Assembly (NCBI GenBank): GCA_001599935.1
Contig: BCIJ01000030.1
Location: 148,950-212,949 of the forward strand
Direction of reading: 5' to 3'
DNA: 64,000 nt
Origin: Holtermannia corniformis
Lineage: Eukaryota; Basidiomycota; Tremellomycetes; Holtermanniales
In this document: positions 17,201-28,400 of the stretch, one piece after another
How positions within the stretch are numbered: the stretch's first letter is position 1
Layout: each line of letters opens with the position of its first letter
Made by a program: the position numbers and the translations under genes
The notes under the pieces: generated by a model
What the model was told of the DNA's origin: nothing
The model's input: only the letters and a program-made list of their open reading frames with translations
The model's database searches: none

Positions 17201-18121
17201 GCTCCTTCACATCCTGCCTCGGGTCATGTTTGTTCATGCGGGATCGGTACACTGACCATAGCGTTTCAGATTTGGAAACTTTTTCCCCAAGAAGCTGACA
17301 GATGAGCGCCGCCCAAGGCCGTGTGACACTCACAAATCAAGCTCTTCGCTTCGCACCAAGGTCTCCCACATTTTTCGCCGCTTTTCGGGTGACAATTCGA
17401 GCCCAAATGAACTCTTGCGAGTCTCCAGATGATGCGCAAACCACCTGGACTCAGTCTACGTATCTGACAGCATGTACGAACAGTCTTTCACTCTTGTCCG
17501 GCGAATGCTGGTATTCGTACCCGATCTTGCCGACGTAGACGTCCATCAGGTGTTCAACGATCTTGCCCAGCGGTAAAGTACGCAACGACCCTTCACCTGT
17601 ATCTTGGCGCGCTTCTGTTTGATTCGCATCACGCGGCGGCAGGTTGAGAATGCCTTGGAGAGGGTAGCTAGCCTTATGCTTCAACCCGTAGCGACTGGGA
17701 TCTAGGGCTGACACGGGACTGATGAGAGTCAGAATGCGCAACGTGGGCCGTCTAAAGCTTACTCGCGGTCCATGAGATCCAACGGGTCGATCTACCCGTG
17801 TTAGTCTATCACATGCCTGGTCTGCACTCACCTGCGCAGCGCGGTGACCATGGCGCCTAACAGACTCGACAAAGCGAAGTAATGGTGCGTTTGCATTGCG
17901 GTTGTCAAGCTCCTCTTGCGTGTCTGGCTGGGTCAGCAGCTACAGCACAAGCGGGATAGCGTACAGTCTGGCAACGTGTAGGACTTGGGCTTGCGGTACC
18001 CGAAGGAGCCTTCGTCTCGGTAAGTCCTGCAGTGAGTGCGAGGAGAGCAAGGCGGGTGACTTGCGGCTAGGCGACCCGAGCCACGATGAATACTACCCAC
18101 AAGAGCGCGTCGAGTAATCAT
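14296..18121 (-). CDS. 2-oxo-acid dehydrogenase E1, DHTKD1-like (2-oxoadipate dehydrogenase)
   Basis: The spliced protein has the thiamine-diphosphate E1 signatures of the 2-oxoglutarate dehydrogenase family: [35 protein letters not shown], and near the C-terminus [12 protein letters not shown] and [14 protein letters not shown]. Two such enzymes exist in many fungi. The short N-terminus with [13 protein letters not shown] and the C-terminal TYAGRAP...[10 protein letters not shown] fit the DHTKD1 branch, which decarboxylates 2-oxoadipate in lysine and tryptophan breakdown in mitochondria. The true 2-oxoglutarate enzyme is the alternative. The start ([10 protein letters not shown]) is followed by an Arg/Ser-rich stretch that suits a mitochondrial presequence. 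Many introns of about 40-55 nt interrupt the gene. It lies 216 bp downstream of the ISWI start on the same strand. Confidence 0.8.
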
Positions 18122-18303
18122 CTTGATACTCAACGATGCTGCAACAGTCAACGTCGACACTGTCAGCTCGGCCACACGGAACAGTCTGGTGATCGTGGGT
18201 CCCCAGGCCCGCCACGTGCCCGGTCGGAACTTGGCAAGCGATCCATAGCAAGCGCGTAGCACGGCGTGATCTAGACAATGGCTGTACAAATAGGGTCGGG
18301 CGG

Positions 18304-19368
18304 TCATTGAGCGCGAGGAGCAGCTTTGGCAGCATTGCCGCGACCACTGTGGAACGAGATCAGAAGCGGCGTGAGCCAGTCGGCCTTGACGGTGTCGAGC
18401 TGGGCAAACTTGCGGTGTTTGATCGTGTATCGTCTGAGTGCCGAGATGGAAGGGTGTCGCAGATCGTGGTAGTCGACAGAACCTGCACCATCACGGATGG
18501 CATCGCGGCGTTCGAGATAGTCGACCAGGTTGACGTGAGCCGACTGCAGCAGGCGCTTGCATTGCTTGAGACTGTCGGGAACTGGCGGGAGGATGGCGGT
18601 CGGGGTGGGTGAACGCGAGTCTGGCGTTGGCGTTGCACTACGCGAGATCGTTGGGGTGGATGAACGCGATGAATACTCTCCCGCGGGATGCACGAGTCCA
18701 AGCTAAAGCCGTTTAGCTACGTCCCGCTTAGGGGATGACCTACTTCAATACAGAGCGACTGCCAGAGCTTGAGCTTGTTGTCCACCACGCTCATGAACGC
18801 GACGGGCTCGGTAAAGAAGCTGATGGTCAGCTCGTCCTCAGATGACTGATACACACCTATTGATGGAGCTCACGGCGTCTTCCATGCTGAGCACACTCCC
18901 GCCATCCCTGCCGAGCAATGACACGACTTGCTCCTCGCTGTCGCCATCCGAATCGAGCAGGAAGGATGCACCATCTTCAGATGAAGGCGCATCCCACGCT
19001 CTGCCTTGGATCGCTTGCGCGATCTCGTCTTTCGTTGGGCCGCGAGCGTCTTGTTTGGCCGACCTGGCCCGAGCTTTCTTGCCCGACCGTCGCGATGGCT
19101 TTCTCGGCTTTGGAGTGGGTGAATTGCCGGGTGTGCTCTTGGCTTGTGTACCGGGTGAAGCCTCTGCCTTGATCTGGGCTTTCGGAGTCGCTGGTGGTGA
19201 TGGACCAGTGCTCCCAACGGCATGTCCATGAGGGGGAACGAGGATCCTCTCAAACTCGCTGTCCGAGCCCGACGCCGAGACGCGACGCGAGCTGCCCGAG
19301 AGCGAGAGAGCGTCGAGAGAGGACAGGAGCGAGTAGTCGGACTCTGGCGAGAGGGGAGCGGCCCGCAT
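18304..19368 (-). CDS. Uncharacterised protein with a disordered N-terminal half
   Basis: Three exons join in frame: one beginning at ATG 19368 and ending in ...SSINR, a middle exon (FFTEPVAFMSVVDNKLKLW), and a last exon running to the stop at 18304. The introns are 36-41 nt, one with a CTGAC branch site. The first 150 residues are Ser/Pro/Lys-rich, with a basic patch (RKPSRRSGKKARARSAK) that could be nuclear-localising. The C-terminal half is compact and charged (LLQSAHVNLVDYLERRDAI, RHPSISALRRYTIKHRKF) and probably folded. I do not recognise the family and offer no function. It is divergently arranged with the next gene; start codons are 98 bp apart. Confidence 0.65.
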
Positions 19369-19466
19369 GGTGGTTGTGCACAGGTAACGGGTCTGTGCGT
19401 CGCGTCACCTTTGCACCGCCGTCGCCGCCGCAGTCAACAACCACTGTGATAAAATACAATCACAAG

Positions 19467-20141
19467 ATGATCTCGGAGACGCCTACGGAGCTCTCAAGTG
19501 ATGTTGACGCTCTCAAGCAACACCAGCTTGCGGCGGACACGGTTGCGGTCGAGACGGGTACGCGGTGCTGGATGCAGTCCAGCAGTCACTCAACCGGTTG
19601 CAGACCCATCTCAGAGCTCGACTACTGATCTCGGTGTCGACGCTAACGGCAAGGCGACGCAGACTGACGAGCCGAAGCGTCTGGTACGCTCGCCCTCGCG
19701 GGGACTCTACTGATCGCTCAGGAGGACTTGGCTGCATTCGACTATCAAGGCGAGGTCGGCAAGCACTGGCAGCAGCAGCAGGATCACACTGCCGACTTTG
19801 TCGAGGGTCAGTCACTACCGTGCCGGATGGTGTTGACGCTCGCAGAGATCTCGTCCGAACTGGCGCAGCTCATGTCAGTGCTCACTCGGCTACTGCGGCT
19901 GACTCGACAGTGCCGACACGCTGCTGTGGGCCTCGCTCAAGATCGCAGACGTCGACACTGCCGGTCAAAACGTCCTCGCCGAGCAGATGGCCGAGATCAG
20001 GGCGCAAGAACAGGACGAACGTAGGTAGGCGTCGACGCCAACCCCGCTGACAAGCCAGGCCGCGCCCGTATCTCGATTGCGCACTTTGCGGCGACCATCC
20101 AAGCCGCGCTGGCTGCCATCAAGCAACTCGGACGTGTCTGA
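19467..20141 (+). CDS. Small helical, probably coiled-coil protein of unknown function
   Basis: Several short exons are evident. The better-supported part runs from about 19712 to the stop at 20141: EDLAAFDYQGEVGKHW, then the helices ISSELAQLIADTLLWASLK and VLAEQMAEIRAQEQDERRA, ending AALAAIKQLGRV. Introns of 37-39 nt with CTGAC or CTGAT sites separate these pieces. Upstream, an exon reading LDAVQQSLNRLQTHLRAR and an ATG at 19467 (MISETPTELSSD) are likely, but I could not join them in one frame with convincing splice sites, so the 5' structure is unresolved. A 12-nt exon around 19672-19683 is possible. The protein would be about 150-170 residues, helical, with no motif I recognise. It is convergent with the P5C dehydrogenase gene, 56 bp away. 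Confidence 0.5.
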
Positions 20142-20197
20142 TAGCTGTCATGTCCAATGCATACAATACTGATACAAATGCAACTCTACTTTTTACC

Positions 20198-21962
20198 TCA
20201 GAGCAGGTTGGATGGGTACTGGTACTCGGTCGGCGCGACAAAGTTTTCCTTGATCGAGCGCGCAGACTAGGCGGGTCAGCGTGGCAGGCGCACACGTCGA
20301 GCGACTCACAATGAACCGGTAAAAGATCGAGACCGAGCCCGACTTGTCGTTGGTCCCACTGGCACGGGCACCGCCGAATGGCTGCTGACCGACCACGGCG
20401 CCCGTGCACTTGTCGTTGATGTAAAAGTTGCCGGCGGCGTTGCGGAGCTTGTGAGCGGCCTTGACCGTGGCGGCACGGTCGTTGGAGAAGACGGCGCCAG
20501 TGAGGGCGTACTCGGACGACGAGTCGATGAGCTCGCACGTCTCGTCAAACTTGTCGTCGGGGTAGACGTAGACGGTGAGGACGGGGCCAAAGATCTCCTC
20601 GACCATCGAGACCGACTTGGGGTCCTTGGTCTCGATGACAGTCGGCTTGATGAAGAAGCCTTTAGAGTCGTCCCACTCGCCGCCGGCCAAAACGGTGCCG
20701 CCAGCCTGCTTGGCTCGCTCGACAATGCCCGTAATCTTGTCAAACGCCGGACGGCCAATGACAGGGCCCATAAAATGCTGGGGCTCACTGCAAGGGCCGA
20801 CGGTGATCTCGTTGGTCTTGGCGACGAGCTGCTCCTTGAAGCCATTATTCCACAAGCTCTCGGGCACGTAGGCGCGCGACAGGGCCGAGCACTTTTGACC
20901 ACAGTACTCGAACGCAGACCGGATCGCCTGGACAACGCCCGACTCGATGTCGGCCGAAGGGTGGTACAGATGAAAGTTTTTGCCGCCAGTCTCGCCGACG
21001 ATGCGAGGGTAGCCCTTGTAAATGTCCATGTTGTTGGTAATGTCCTTCCAGAGCTTGCGGAAGATGTGGGTCGAGCCGGTAAAGTGGAGCGCGGCGAAAG
21101 CCTTGTGGTCGATGCATTGCTTGACGACCTCGGCAGGCGAGCCGGGGACAAACTGGATAACTGAGGGGGGCAGGCCGGCCTCGAGGAAGACCTTGTGCAC
21201 CAGGTAGTTGGAGTAGGTCGCCGCGGGTGAAGGCTTCCACACGCAGACGTTGCCGACGATGACGGGCGCGCCGACGAGGTTGCCACCGATGGCGGTAAAG
21301 TTGAACGGCGTAACGGCGAGCACGAAACCCTCGAGCGGGCGGAACTCGGTACGGCTGCGTCGTCAGCACTGCCAGTTGTGGACTCGGCGGCGACTCACTT
21401 CCAAACACCCGGCGAGTTGCGAGGCGGCTGCTGGGCGTACAGGTCGTTGACATACTTTACGCTGAAGCGCAAAAAGTCGACGAGCTCGGCAGCAGCGTCA
21501 ATCTCGGCCTGCCAGGCGTTCTTGCCCTGGCCAAGCATGGTAGCGGCCATGATCTCGTAGCGATACTTGCCCGCGATGAGGTCGGCAGCCTTGAGGAAGA
21601 TGGCGGCCTTGTCGGCCCACGGAATCTCCTCCCACGCCTGCTTGGCCTCGAGCGAGCCTTCGATCGCAGCTTGGACCGTCTCTGGGGTCGCTGAGTGGTA
21701 GGTTGCCAAGTTGCGAGCGTGGTCGTGCGGCATCACCTGTGGCTGCAAGTTGCCCGACTTGACCTCCTTGCCGTTGATCACGGCCGGGACTTCGAACGGC
21801 GCAGCTGCCTCCATCTTGGCGAGTGCGGCCTCGAGACCCTTGCGCTCTGCCGAACCCGGCGGGTAGTTGCGCTGCTTGTCAGCGCTGCTCCCGCTTGGCT
21901 CTACTCACCATGGGCTCATTGTCGATAACGGGGACTTGAAAGTGACCGAGCTGGGAAGTCAT
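20198..21962 (-). CDS. PUT2: Delta-1-pyrroline-5-carboxylate dehydrogenase
   Basis: Four exons (21962-21909, 21871-21399, 21354-20310, 20266-20198) join in frame to 546 residues. This aldehyde dehydrogenase oxidises pyrroline-5-carboxylate / glutamate semialdehyde to glutamate, the second step of proline use, in the mitochondrial matrix. Seen directly: RPLEGFVLAVTPFNFTAIGG, the cofactor-region glutamate in VGETGGKNFHLY, the catalytic-cysteine region EYCGQKCSALSRAYVP, and the C-terminal SIKENFVAPTEYQYPSNLL of the P5CDH branch. Length is normal for the family. Introns are 37, 44 and 43 nt. The short first exon (18 codons) shows no obvious presequence, so import would depend on the first residues as read. 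A CGG-N10-CCG element lies upstream (see regulatory entry). The amino-acid permease gene follows on the same strand 296 bp upstream. Confidence 0.96.
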
Positions 21963-22068
21963 TGTGGTAGTCTGTGGGTGAGAAGAGCACTGGACTCGCT
22001 CGCTCCTTATACTTTCCTTTGAGAGCTCGCACACACGGGATTTCCGTCGAGAGCGACGGCGGGAAAGC

Positions 22069-22084
22069 CGGGTCACGTGAACCG
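22069..22084. promoter_or_regulatory. CGG-N10-CCG element (Put3-type) enclosing CACGTG
   Basis: The triplets CGG (22069-22071) and CCG (22082-22084) are exactly 10 bases apart, and the spacer contains CACGTG at 22074-22079. In Saccharomyces the proline-pathway activator Put3 binds CGG-N10-CCG upstream of PUT1 and PUT2. Here the element lies 107 bp upstream of the PUT2-type start codon. That a Put3-like zinc-cluster factor uses it in this species is inference. Confidence 0.5.
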
Positions 22085-22258
22085 GGGAAACGTGGTATCC
22101 GGCAGCGTTACCACATATAGGCGTCCGGGGCGCGCGCCTAACGCAAGCCCCAACTGTGCGCTGAACAATTCTGTGCTCTGCATTGTCAAGTGTCAATTGC
22201 AGGGGTCAATATCTGAATGGCAACACTACGAGAAACAATCCCGCAGTACCCTCATGCA

Positions 22259-24807
22259 TCAGAACAATACGTGGAGAGCCTTCTGTACACCCAGCTGCAG
22301 CCCTGACTTTGTCTCCAGATCCCTCTGCCGGCGGCGTTCGTCGAGCTCGAAAGTTGCCGCAATCTCTGCTTCTGACAGACGGCCTCGGTAGAGGTCCAGC
22401 TTGTCCAGGCGCACCCACTTCGTTTTGTGCCATAACTTCCACACGATCCAGGGGACGAAAAACAACGGAATGCCTGAAGAGTCAGCGTCGCCATAACCTC
22501 CGCCTCGACACTCACCAATGTAGTTTGCGATAAATGTAGAAACATTCCAGTTACCGCTCAAGAAGACTTGGAACCCGGAGAGCAAGATCACAACGCCCGT
22601 GACGATGAGACCGTACCACGCGCCGTAAGGCATAAAGGGAGCGCGGTAGTAGAACGTGCGATTGTCAATGCCCTGCACCTTGCAGGCCTTATGGAACCGG
22701 ATGTACGACCAGCAGATAGTAGCCCTTAGCATGTCAGCGACAGCTTGGGCCAGAACTTGACCGTAGACCTACCAGGCGAAAAAGCCGGCTTGCGTCGAGA
22801 GTGTCGACAACCAGGTGAATGCAGTCGCGCTGAGATGGATTGAAAATCTGTAGCTTTGATGTTGACATGAAGACCTACCTGCCGTTGCTGACAGAAAGGA
22901 AAGCTAGCAACCCAAAACTAGATGCCGCCAACACCGACGCAATCGGGGTACCTTGCTTGTTGACGTAGGTGAGAAAGCGTGGCGCTTGCCGCTGTAGAGC
23001 GAGTGCGTAGAGTGTTCTTGAGGAAACGAAGATATACGCTGAACCGCTTGAATATGCTGAGATAAGGATAACCGCGTTGCTGTAGATGATGAGTGAGATT
23101 CAGGAGAACGAGACATCACACTCACATCACGTGCGGCAAGCCAGTGATCCCTGCTCGGTTCGTTGCGATTACGAACGGACTGCTCAAGTCAGCATGGCGT
23201 ATTGATTCCCGTGAACGGACCTGCTAAATGCATTCTGTGCTGTTGTCAGTGGCCATCCGAAAAGGTCTATACAAATTACGCACGCCGGTGCCATTGAGGA
23301 GGTTTGGGTCGTTGGAAGGCACGGTCAGACCCATCACGAGAATACCTAATCACATGACAGTGAGCTCACGTGACATGTGGCACCATACCGAGCAACTCAC
23401 CTCCGATGTAGAAGAACAGGATGCGGCCCAGGACTTTACGAGTCGCGGACGGAATTTGCTTGGTGGCTGGACCTCGTCAGCCGCGGAAGGTGGCTTGCGG
23501 GAGACAACGAACGGTTGCTTGCTTCACCAGCAGCCAGCACGACTGTCTGTCACGCGCGATGAGTCCCTCGTCTGCTCATCACCATGTTCCTTGACTTACT
23601 TCTGTCCCGACGAACGAGAAGCCGGACGAAATTGAGCTGAGATATGGCTACTTAGCGCAGTTCCAATGAGCGGAGCAATACGCACGCTGAGATAAAACCT
23701 AAGAACTGTCCGGTAGAACCCGAAATACCGTTCAGTTGAACGAATGGTCCAGGGTTTTTCCAATACTAGATGGCGTAAACGCGTGAAACGATGCAGAGTG
23801 GAGTGCTCACTCTAAAGCCCAAACGATCGTGTGAAGGTGCACCGCCAAGATCGATAACGAAACCAAGGATCTGAGGCTTTAGTGCTGAATGAGGGTGTGG
23901 CGGTAAAACCCACGATGAGGCCAACGAAAGCGAAAATCTTGACCAGACTTGTGATGACTTCTGAATTGCCAAACGCGCGAACGCTGACGAGGTTGAGACC
24001 GACGCTCAGTACAAGGAAGACGGCGCTGAGGAAGATAAACGCCATGATAAGACATGCACACCCACAACTCACATCCATACGGCTTGGCTGATGCTGTCAT
24101 TCCAGTAGGTAATTACTGTCGCAACGGCAACCAGTTCGGACGCTATACCGATGGCGTAACAGTAGAAGCTGTTCCAGCGTGAGCATGACGACCTCGAAAC
24201 GATCCGACTGACTAATTCCAACCGAGGGTGAAGCCAACGCTGGGGTCGATGAACCGCGCGCTTCGATAGCGGTTAGCTTGCCTCGGCGAGGAGAACGGGG
24301 AGACTACTGACGCAAAGTGCATGAAGGAGCCAGAGCCGGGAATGAGCGTAGCCATCTCGCCTTGGCATGATCAGCGCACATCCATAAAAATCAAGTCGGG
24401 ACACTCACCGAGCGCAATCATGACGATGTAGAGAAGACTTCCAATAAGAATGTACGACAGAAGCATGCCGACAGGGCCGGCTTTTGCAAGAGCTGCGCCA
24501 GCGCCAAGGAATAAACCCGTGCCAATACCAGCACCGATACCTGCCAACGCTGTCAGCACTCTTTTTGACTCCGGCGCGTTGATAGTAGCTCACCAATCAT
24601 GGTAATGTGCACATTACTCAGGGTACGCGCCGTGCGCCCAGTCCCATCACCAATTGCCTGGTCGTCCGACGCCGTATGGATGCTGTGCCAGTCCTCTGGC
24701 TTGCCGGTCAAGCTGTAGGGTATCGGACCAACCTCAACGTCGGTTTGCTCTTGGCTTCGACGCTTCACCGGCGAGTCCGCGACATCCTCGAGAGACTTTC
24801 TGCTCAT
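22259..24807 (-). CDS. Amino-acid permease (APC superfamily, fungal YAT/AAP type)
   Basis: A multi-exon gene starts at ATG 24807 (MSRKSLEDVADSP), just inside a longer frame that begins with a non-ATG codon. It encodes a soluble N-terminus of about 75 residues followed by TM1 with the APC signature (ITMIG, then AGIGTGLFLGAGAALAKAGP). Further membrane segments follow, for example GMLLSYILIGSLLYIVMIAL, FLSAVFLVLSVGLNLVSVRA and a late segment YGLIVTGVVILLSGFQVFL. The charged cytosolic tail ends DLETKSGLQLGVQKALHVLF. Fungal members import amino acids with protons across the plasma membrane; substrate specificity cannot be read from sequence. Its position next to P5C dehydrogenase and close to the DHTKD1-like gene is consistent with amino-acid use. 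About a dozen introns, mostly 40-55 nt, interrupt it. Confidence 0.85.
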
Positions 24808-25451
24808 GATGACTAATGTATCCAAGCGACGAGTGTGCGAGACGTTGGTCGGAAGATGCGTCGAGTCTCCAGGGTCCTACTTGACTGCACTGCTGCTGCT
24901 AAAAATTCAGATGCTCGCTATGCCATTCGTAACTTGATGGCGTGCTGACTTGGTGCATGCTACTCCCATTCGGACCACCGTACAAGCGAGCTGTCCCAAA
25001 AAACTCGATCGGCCCACATGCCGTGCCTGAAAGCCGGTGACCAGCGGGGAGTGGCCGAAAGCTCCGTTCACAGCAGACTCATTGACACTATGCGTGCAAC
25101 ACCCGCCGAGCGAGGTGATTGTGTAAATATGTGCAGAGCCAGATACCCACCTTGGTTGCTAGAATCAACTCAGATGGTTGGTCCAGGGCCTCTCAAACGT
25201 CCTGGCTGCGCCATCCAAAGACCGTGATCACCCGCATGGATCTGTTTTGCGAGCTCCGTTTTCACCGTCGATATGGCCACGCAGTGCACATTCATCTGGA
25301 CGCGTCGCATCCAAACGTGCAGCTCAACCGATGTGGCATGTATTCATCATGATTGCAAAACGTACGTGACCCAACGTCCGTAGGCCTAGGAACAAAACCA
25401 GTTGCAGCTCGCGACACAACGCAAAGTCCGGTCATTAGGGGGCGTGATCAA
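24808..25451. other. Permease upstream region, no gene seen
   Basis: This 644-bp interval between the permease start and the chitin synthase stop has no convincing coding sequence, repeat or RNA gene. It is the probable promoter and 5' leader of the permease. Confidence 0.5.
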
Positions 25452-28400
25452 CTAATAGCGCTGAGACGGGTCAGCCTAGCTCACGCGTGCAGCGATGGAC
25501 TCACAGCGCCCGGCGGCAGATTGGAAGGGTGACTAGGATCGACGCGGACGGGCGGCTTGGAGGATGCGCGTCGAACGGCTTGCGGTGCGGCCGAAGTGTA
25601 GCCGGGATCGACAAGGGAGACGCCGCGAGAGTGCGATTGGCGGAAGTCGTCGTCGGCGGGGTAGGTGTGGCTGGGTTCGGCAAGAATGGGGTCACCCTCG
25701 TAGTGGTCGTTCGAATAGGCCGGGTAAGCGTGGTACGAGCTCGAGGGGTCGTCGCTGAAGCCGCGATCCATCGAGGGCGCGGCACGGCCACCGGAACCCT
25801 CCGATTCGGTCGAGCCGGGTGAGGCGTCGCGATTGACAGCACGAGGAGCGTCGAGCAGAGGGGTGATGCCACTGCCGTATTGATGACCGAGCGGGGACGA
25901 AGTTTCGTATTGAGGGTTCATCGAAGAAAAGCTCTGGCTCTGGCGATAGAGAGGACCGTTCTCGGCCGAGGTGCCGTTGCCGCTGCCGCTGAACAGAGTG
26001 TCGCTCGAGACGACCGAGTAGCGATTCGGGTTGAGAGATCCGCGGGGCGAGGACGAGCGCTGGACGACGTCGTAGTACGAATCGTGCGAAGCGGTGCCAT
26101 CGCGCCAGCGGCGGTCAATCTCGTGGTCTAACCAGCGCTTCATGACAATGCGCGACGAGTCAAAGACGCCCTCCTTGTCGCCGTGCGTCGCCTCCTTGGC
26201 TTCACCATGAACCTTGCGCGTCTCACCCCAGGAAAAATCATCCATGTGCCAGAAAGCATAGGCGGGGAGGACGAGGTTCCAGACGGGGAGTGAGAGTAGG
26301 TACATGAACATCCACCCGACGTAGACGGCCTTGCGCGAGGTGATGACGATCAACAAGCCGGGCAGACCGAGGATGAAAGCGAGGAGGATGAGCGAAACGG
26401 TTGGCGTCGGCTGGCTTGGGATGATGGCGATGATGATAATGTAGAGCGTAAACGAGATGGCGGCGGGCAGCACGAGGGTGCCGGCGAGATCCATAAAGAC
26501 GACAAACTGCATGGAGAAGCAGAATGTGCCGCAGAGGTCGCGTACGAGCATGAGCTCGAACAGGTTGTGGATGGTCGAGTTGATCCAGCGACGACGTTGC
26601 GAGAGCAAAACGCGGAACGTATCGGGCACGACCGTCTTGCAAACGGCCTGAGGGCAGAAGACCATCTTTCGCTTTGGGAACGTCTTGAGCATGAGGGTAG
26701 ACAGGAAGCGATCCTCGCCGAGGAGCAGCAAGTTCTTCTTGTGCAGCGTATCGACCACGTTTTCCGAATAGTGCTCGCAAATGTCGGGGTTTGCGAGGAT
26801 GGGGACCCAATAGCCTTGGTCGCCTTTCGGCGCCTTGATGCGGTACATGCTAAAGCAGCCGGGCAGGCAGGTGACACCGCCAAACATGGATTCAAACGCC
26901 TTGGTCAGGTGGTGGGAAATGTAGTATTCGAACACTACGGTCAGCGCGGTCTTGATCGACAAACTCACCTTGAATCATCGTCACCCACGTCTCCGACTTG
27001 TTTGCAATCTTTGTCTCGCCGCACAGGCCCATGATTTCTGGGTCATTGACCATGCACGCGTTCATGCGCGTGAGCGAGTCTGGAAAGACCTTTGTGTCGG
27101 CGTCGACGCAGAGTACGGTCTCGTAGCGATCCGGCGAGATGCCCGTGACGCGCCAGATTGCGTTGAAGAATTCATACTCGAGCGTCGTCATGCGCTCGTC
27201 AAACATGACTTTTTGCAAAAAGCTCATGAGGATGATCTGCGAGTCGCGCTTGCCGCGGTTCCCCGGCTTGGCCTCGTGGGCTTCCAGAGGGTTGCCGACC
27301 TTTGCGACGAGGACGATGGGCACGCGCTGCTGCTTGGACGATTCGACGGTCGTGGGGTCGTAGTCGTAGAAGCCAGCGTAGACTTTGGCCATGTTGTGGC
27401 GCTTGTGGCCATCGGCAATGGCCACGTACGAGTGGGGTTCGACCTCGTCGACCGGGACGATGAGCTCCTTCATCATTGTGAGCACGATGTCGGGTGTGTG
27501 CAGCTTTGAGCCCGAGCCGCGGACCATGCCGTCGGCAATGACGAGGATGAGCTTGTGGCTGTTGGGGTAGTCGGTCGTTGCGAGCGAGTCGAGCGTGGTG
27601 CGCAAGCCTTCGACGGATTCCGAGTAGGCCGTGACGAGGCAGATCGTGTGCACGAGGGGAAAGTTGAACGGCTCGAAATCGGGTGCCGGTTGCGGGATGA
27701 CATTGTGCAGTGGGAACGGGCAGTTGCTCTGTGGACCGCCCGAATCCGACAATGACATGCGCGACTCGTCGCGGCCGAACGGGAGCGACGTCGAGCTCCG
27801 GGACGAGCGCAGCATAGGTGAGCCCGGCGGCGTCGTCTGCCCGGTTCCGAGCTTGGCGCCATACGTGCTTGCGGTATTCTTGCGGCGGTCGGCATTACCA
27901 TAAGCCGTGGTGGGTCGAGACGAGGCGACGATCATCGGGTCAGCCTTGCTGAAGCGCGAGGTGGACGGGAAGAAGACCGTTTTGCGCGAGGTGGCGTTGC
28001 CGCCTTTGCCAGCGGGCACGGTAGGTCGATAGCGACTCGGCGCAGGGCGGTAGATGTCGTCTGTCCAGTTTTCAATCTCGGCCGCGCGCGCCATGCGCTG
28101 GTTGTAGCTCTCGCCCTTGAAGTTGCCGAGGCGCCAGCTGAGGAACCAGCCAAAGATGACTGCCATGCTGAATTTGATGACGACGACGCCAATGATGAAG
28201 ATGAGCGAGAGATAGAGCACAACGTCGGAGGCGACGCAACCAATCGACTTGGAGTCGATGAACCCGACGCGGACGACGTCACTCAAGCAGGCAGCGATAT
28301 CGTCCAAGCCCGAGCGCGAGATGAGCATGGTGATGTCCCTGTTCTGATACGTGTCGTTGCCCGTCTTGATCGTGTCAAAGAACGACGGGTAGGACACTTG

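Noticed and set aside
14296..18121. Calling the E1 enzyme 2-oxoglutarate dehydrogenase (KGD1)
   Set aside because: The short N-terminus and the C-terminal sequence fit the DHTKD1 branch better; kept as the stated alternative.
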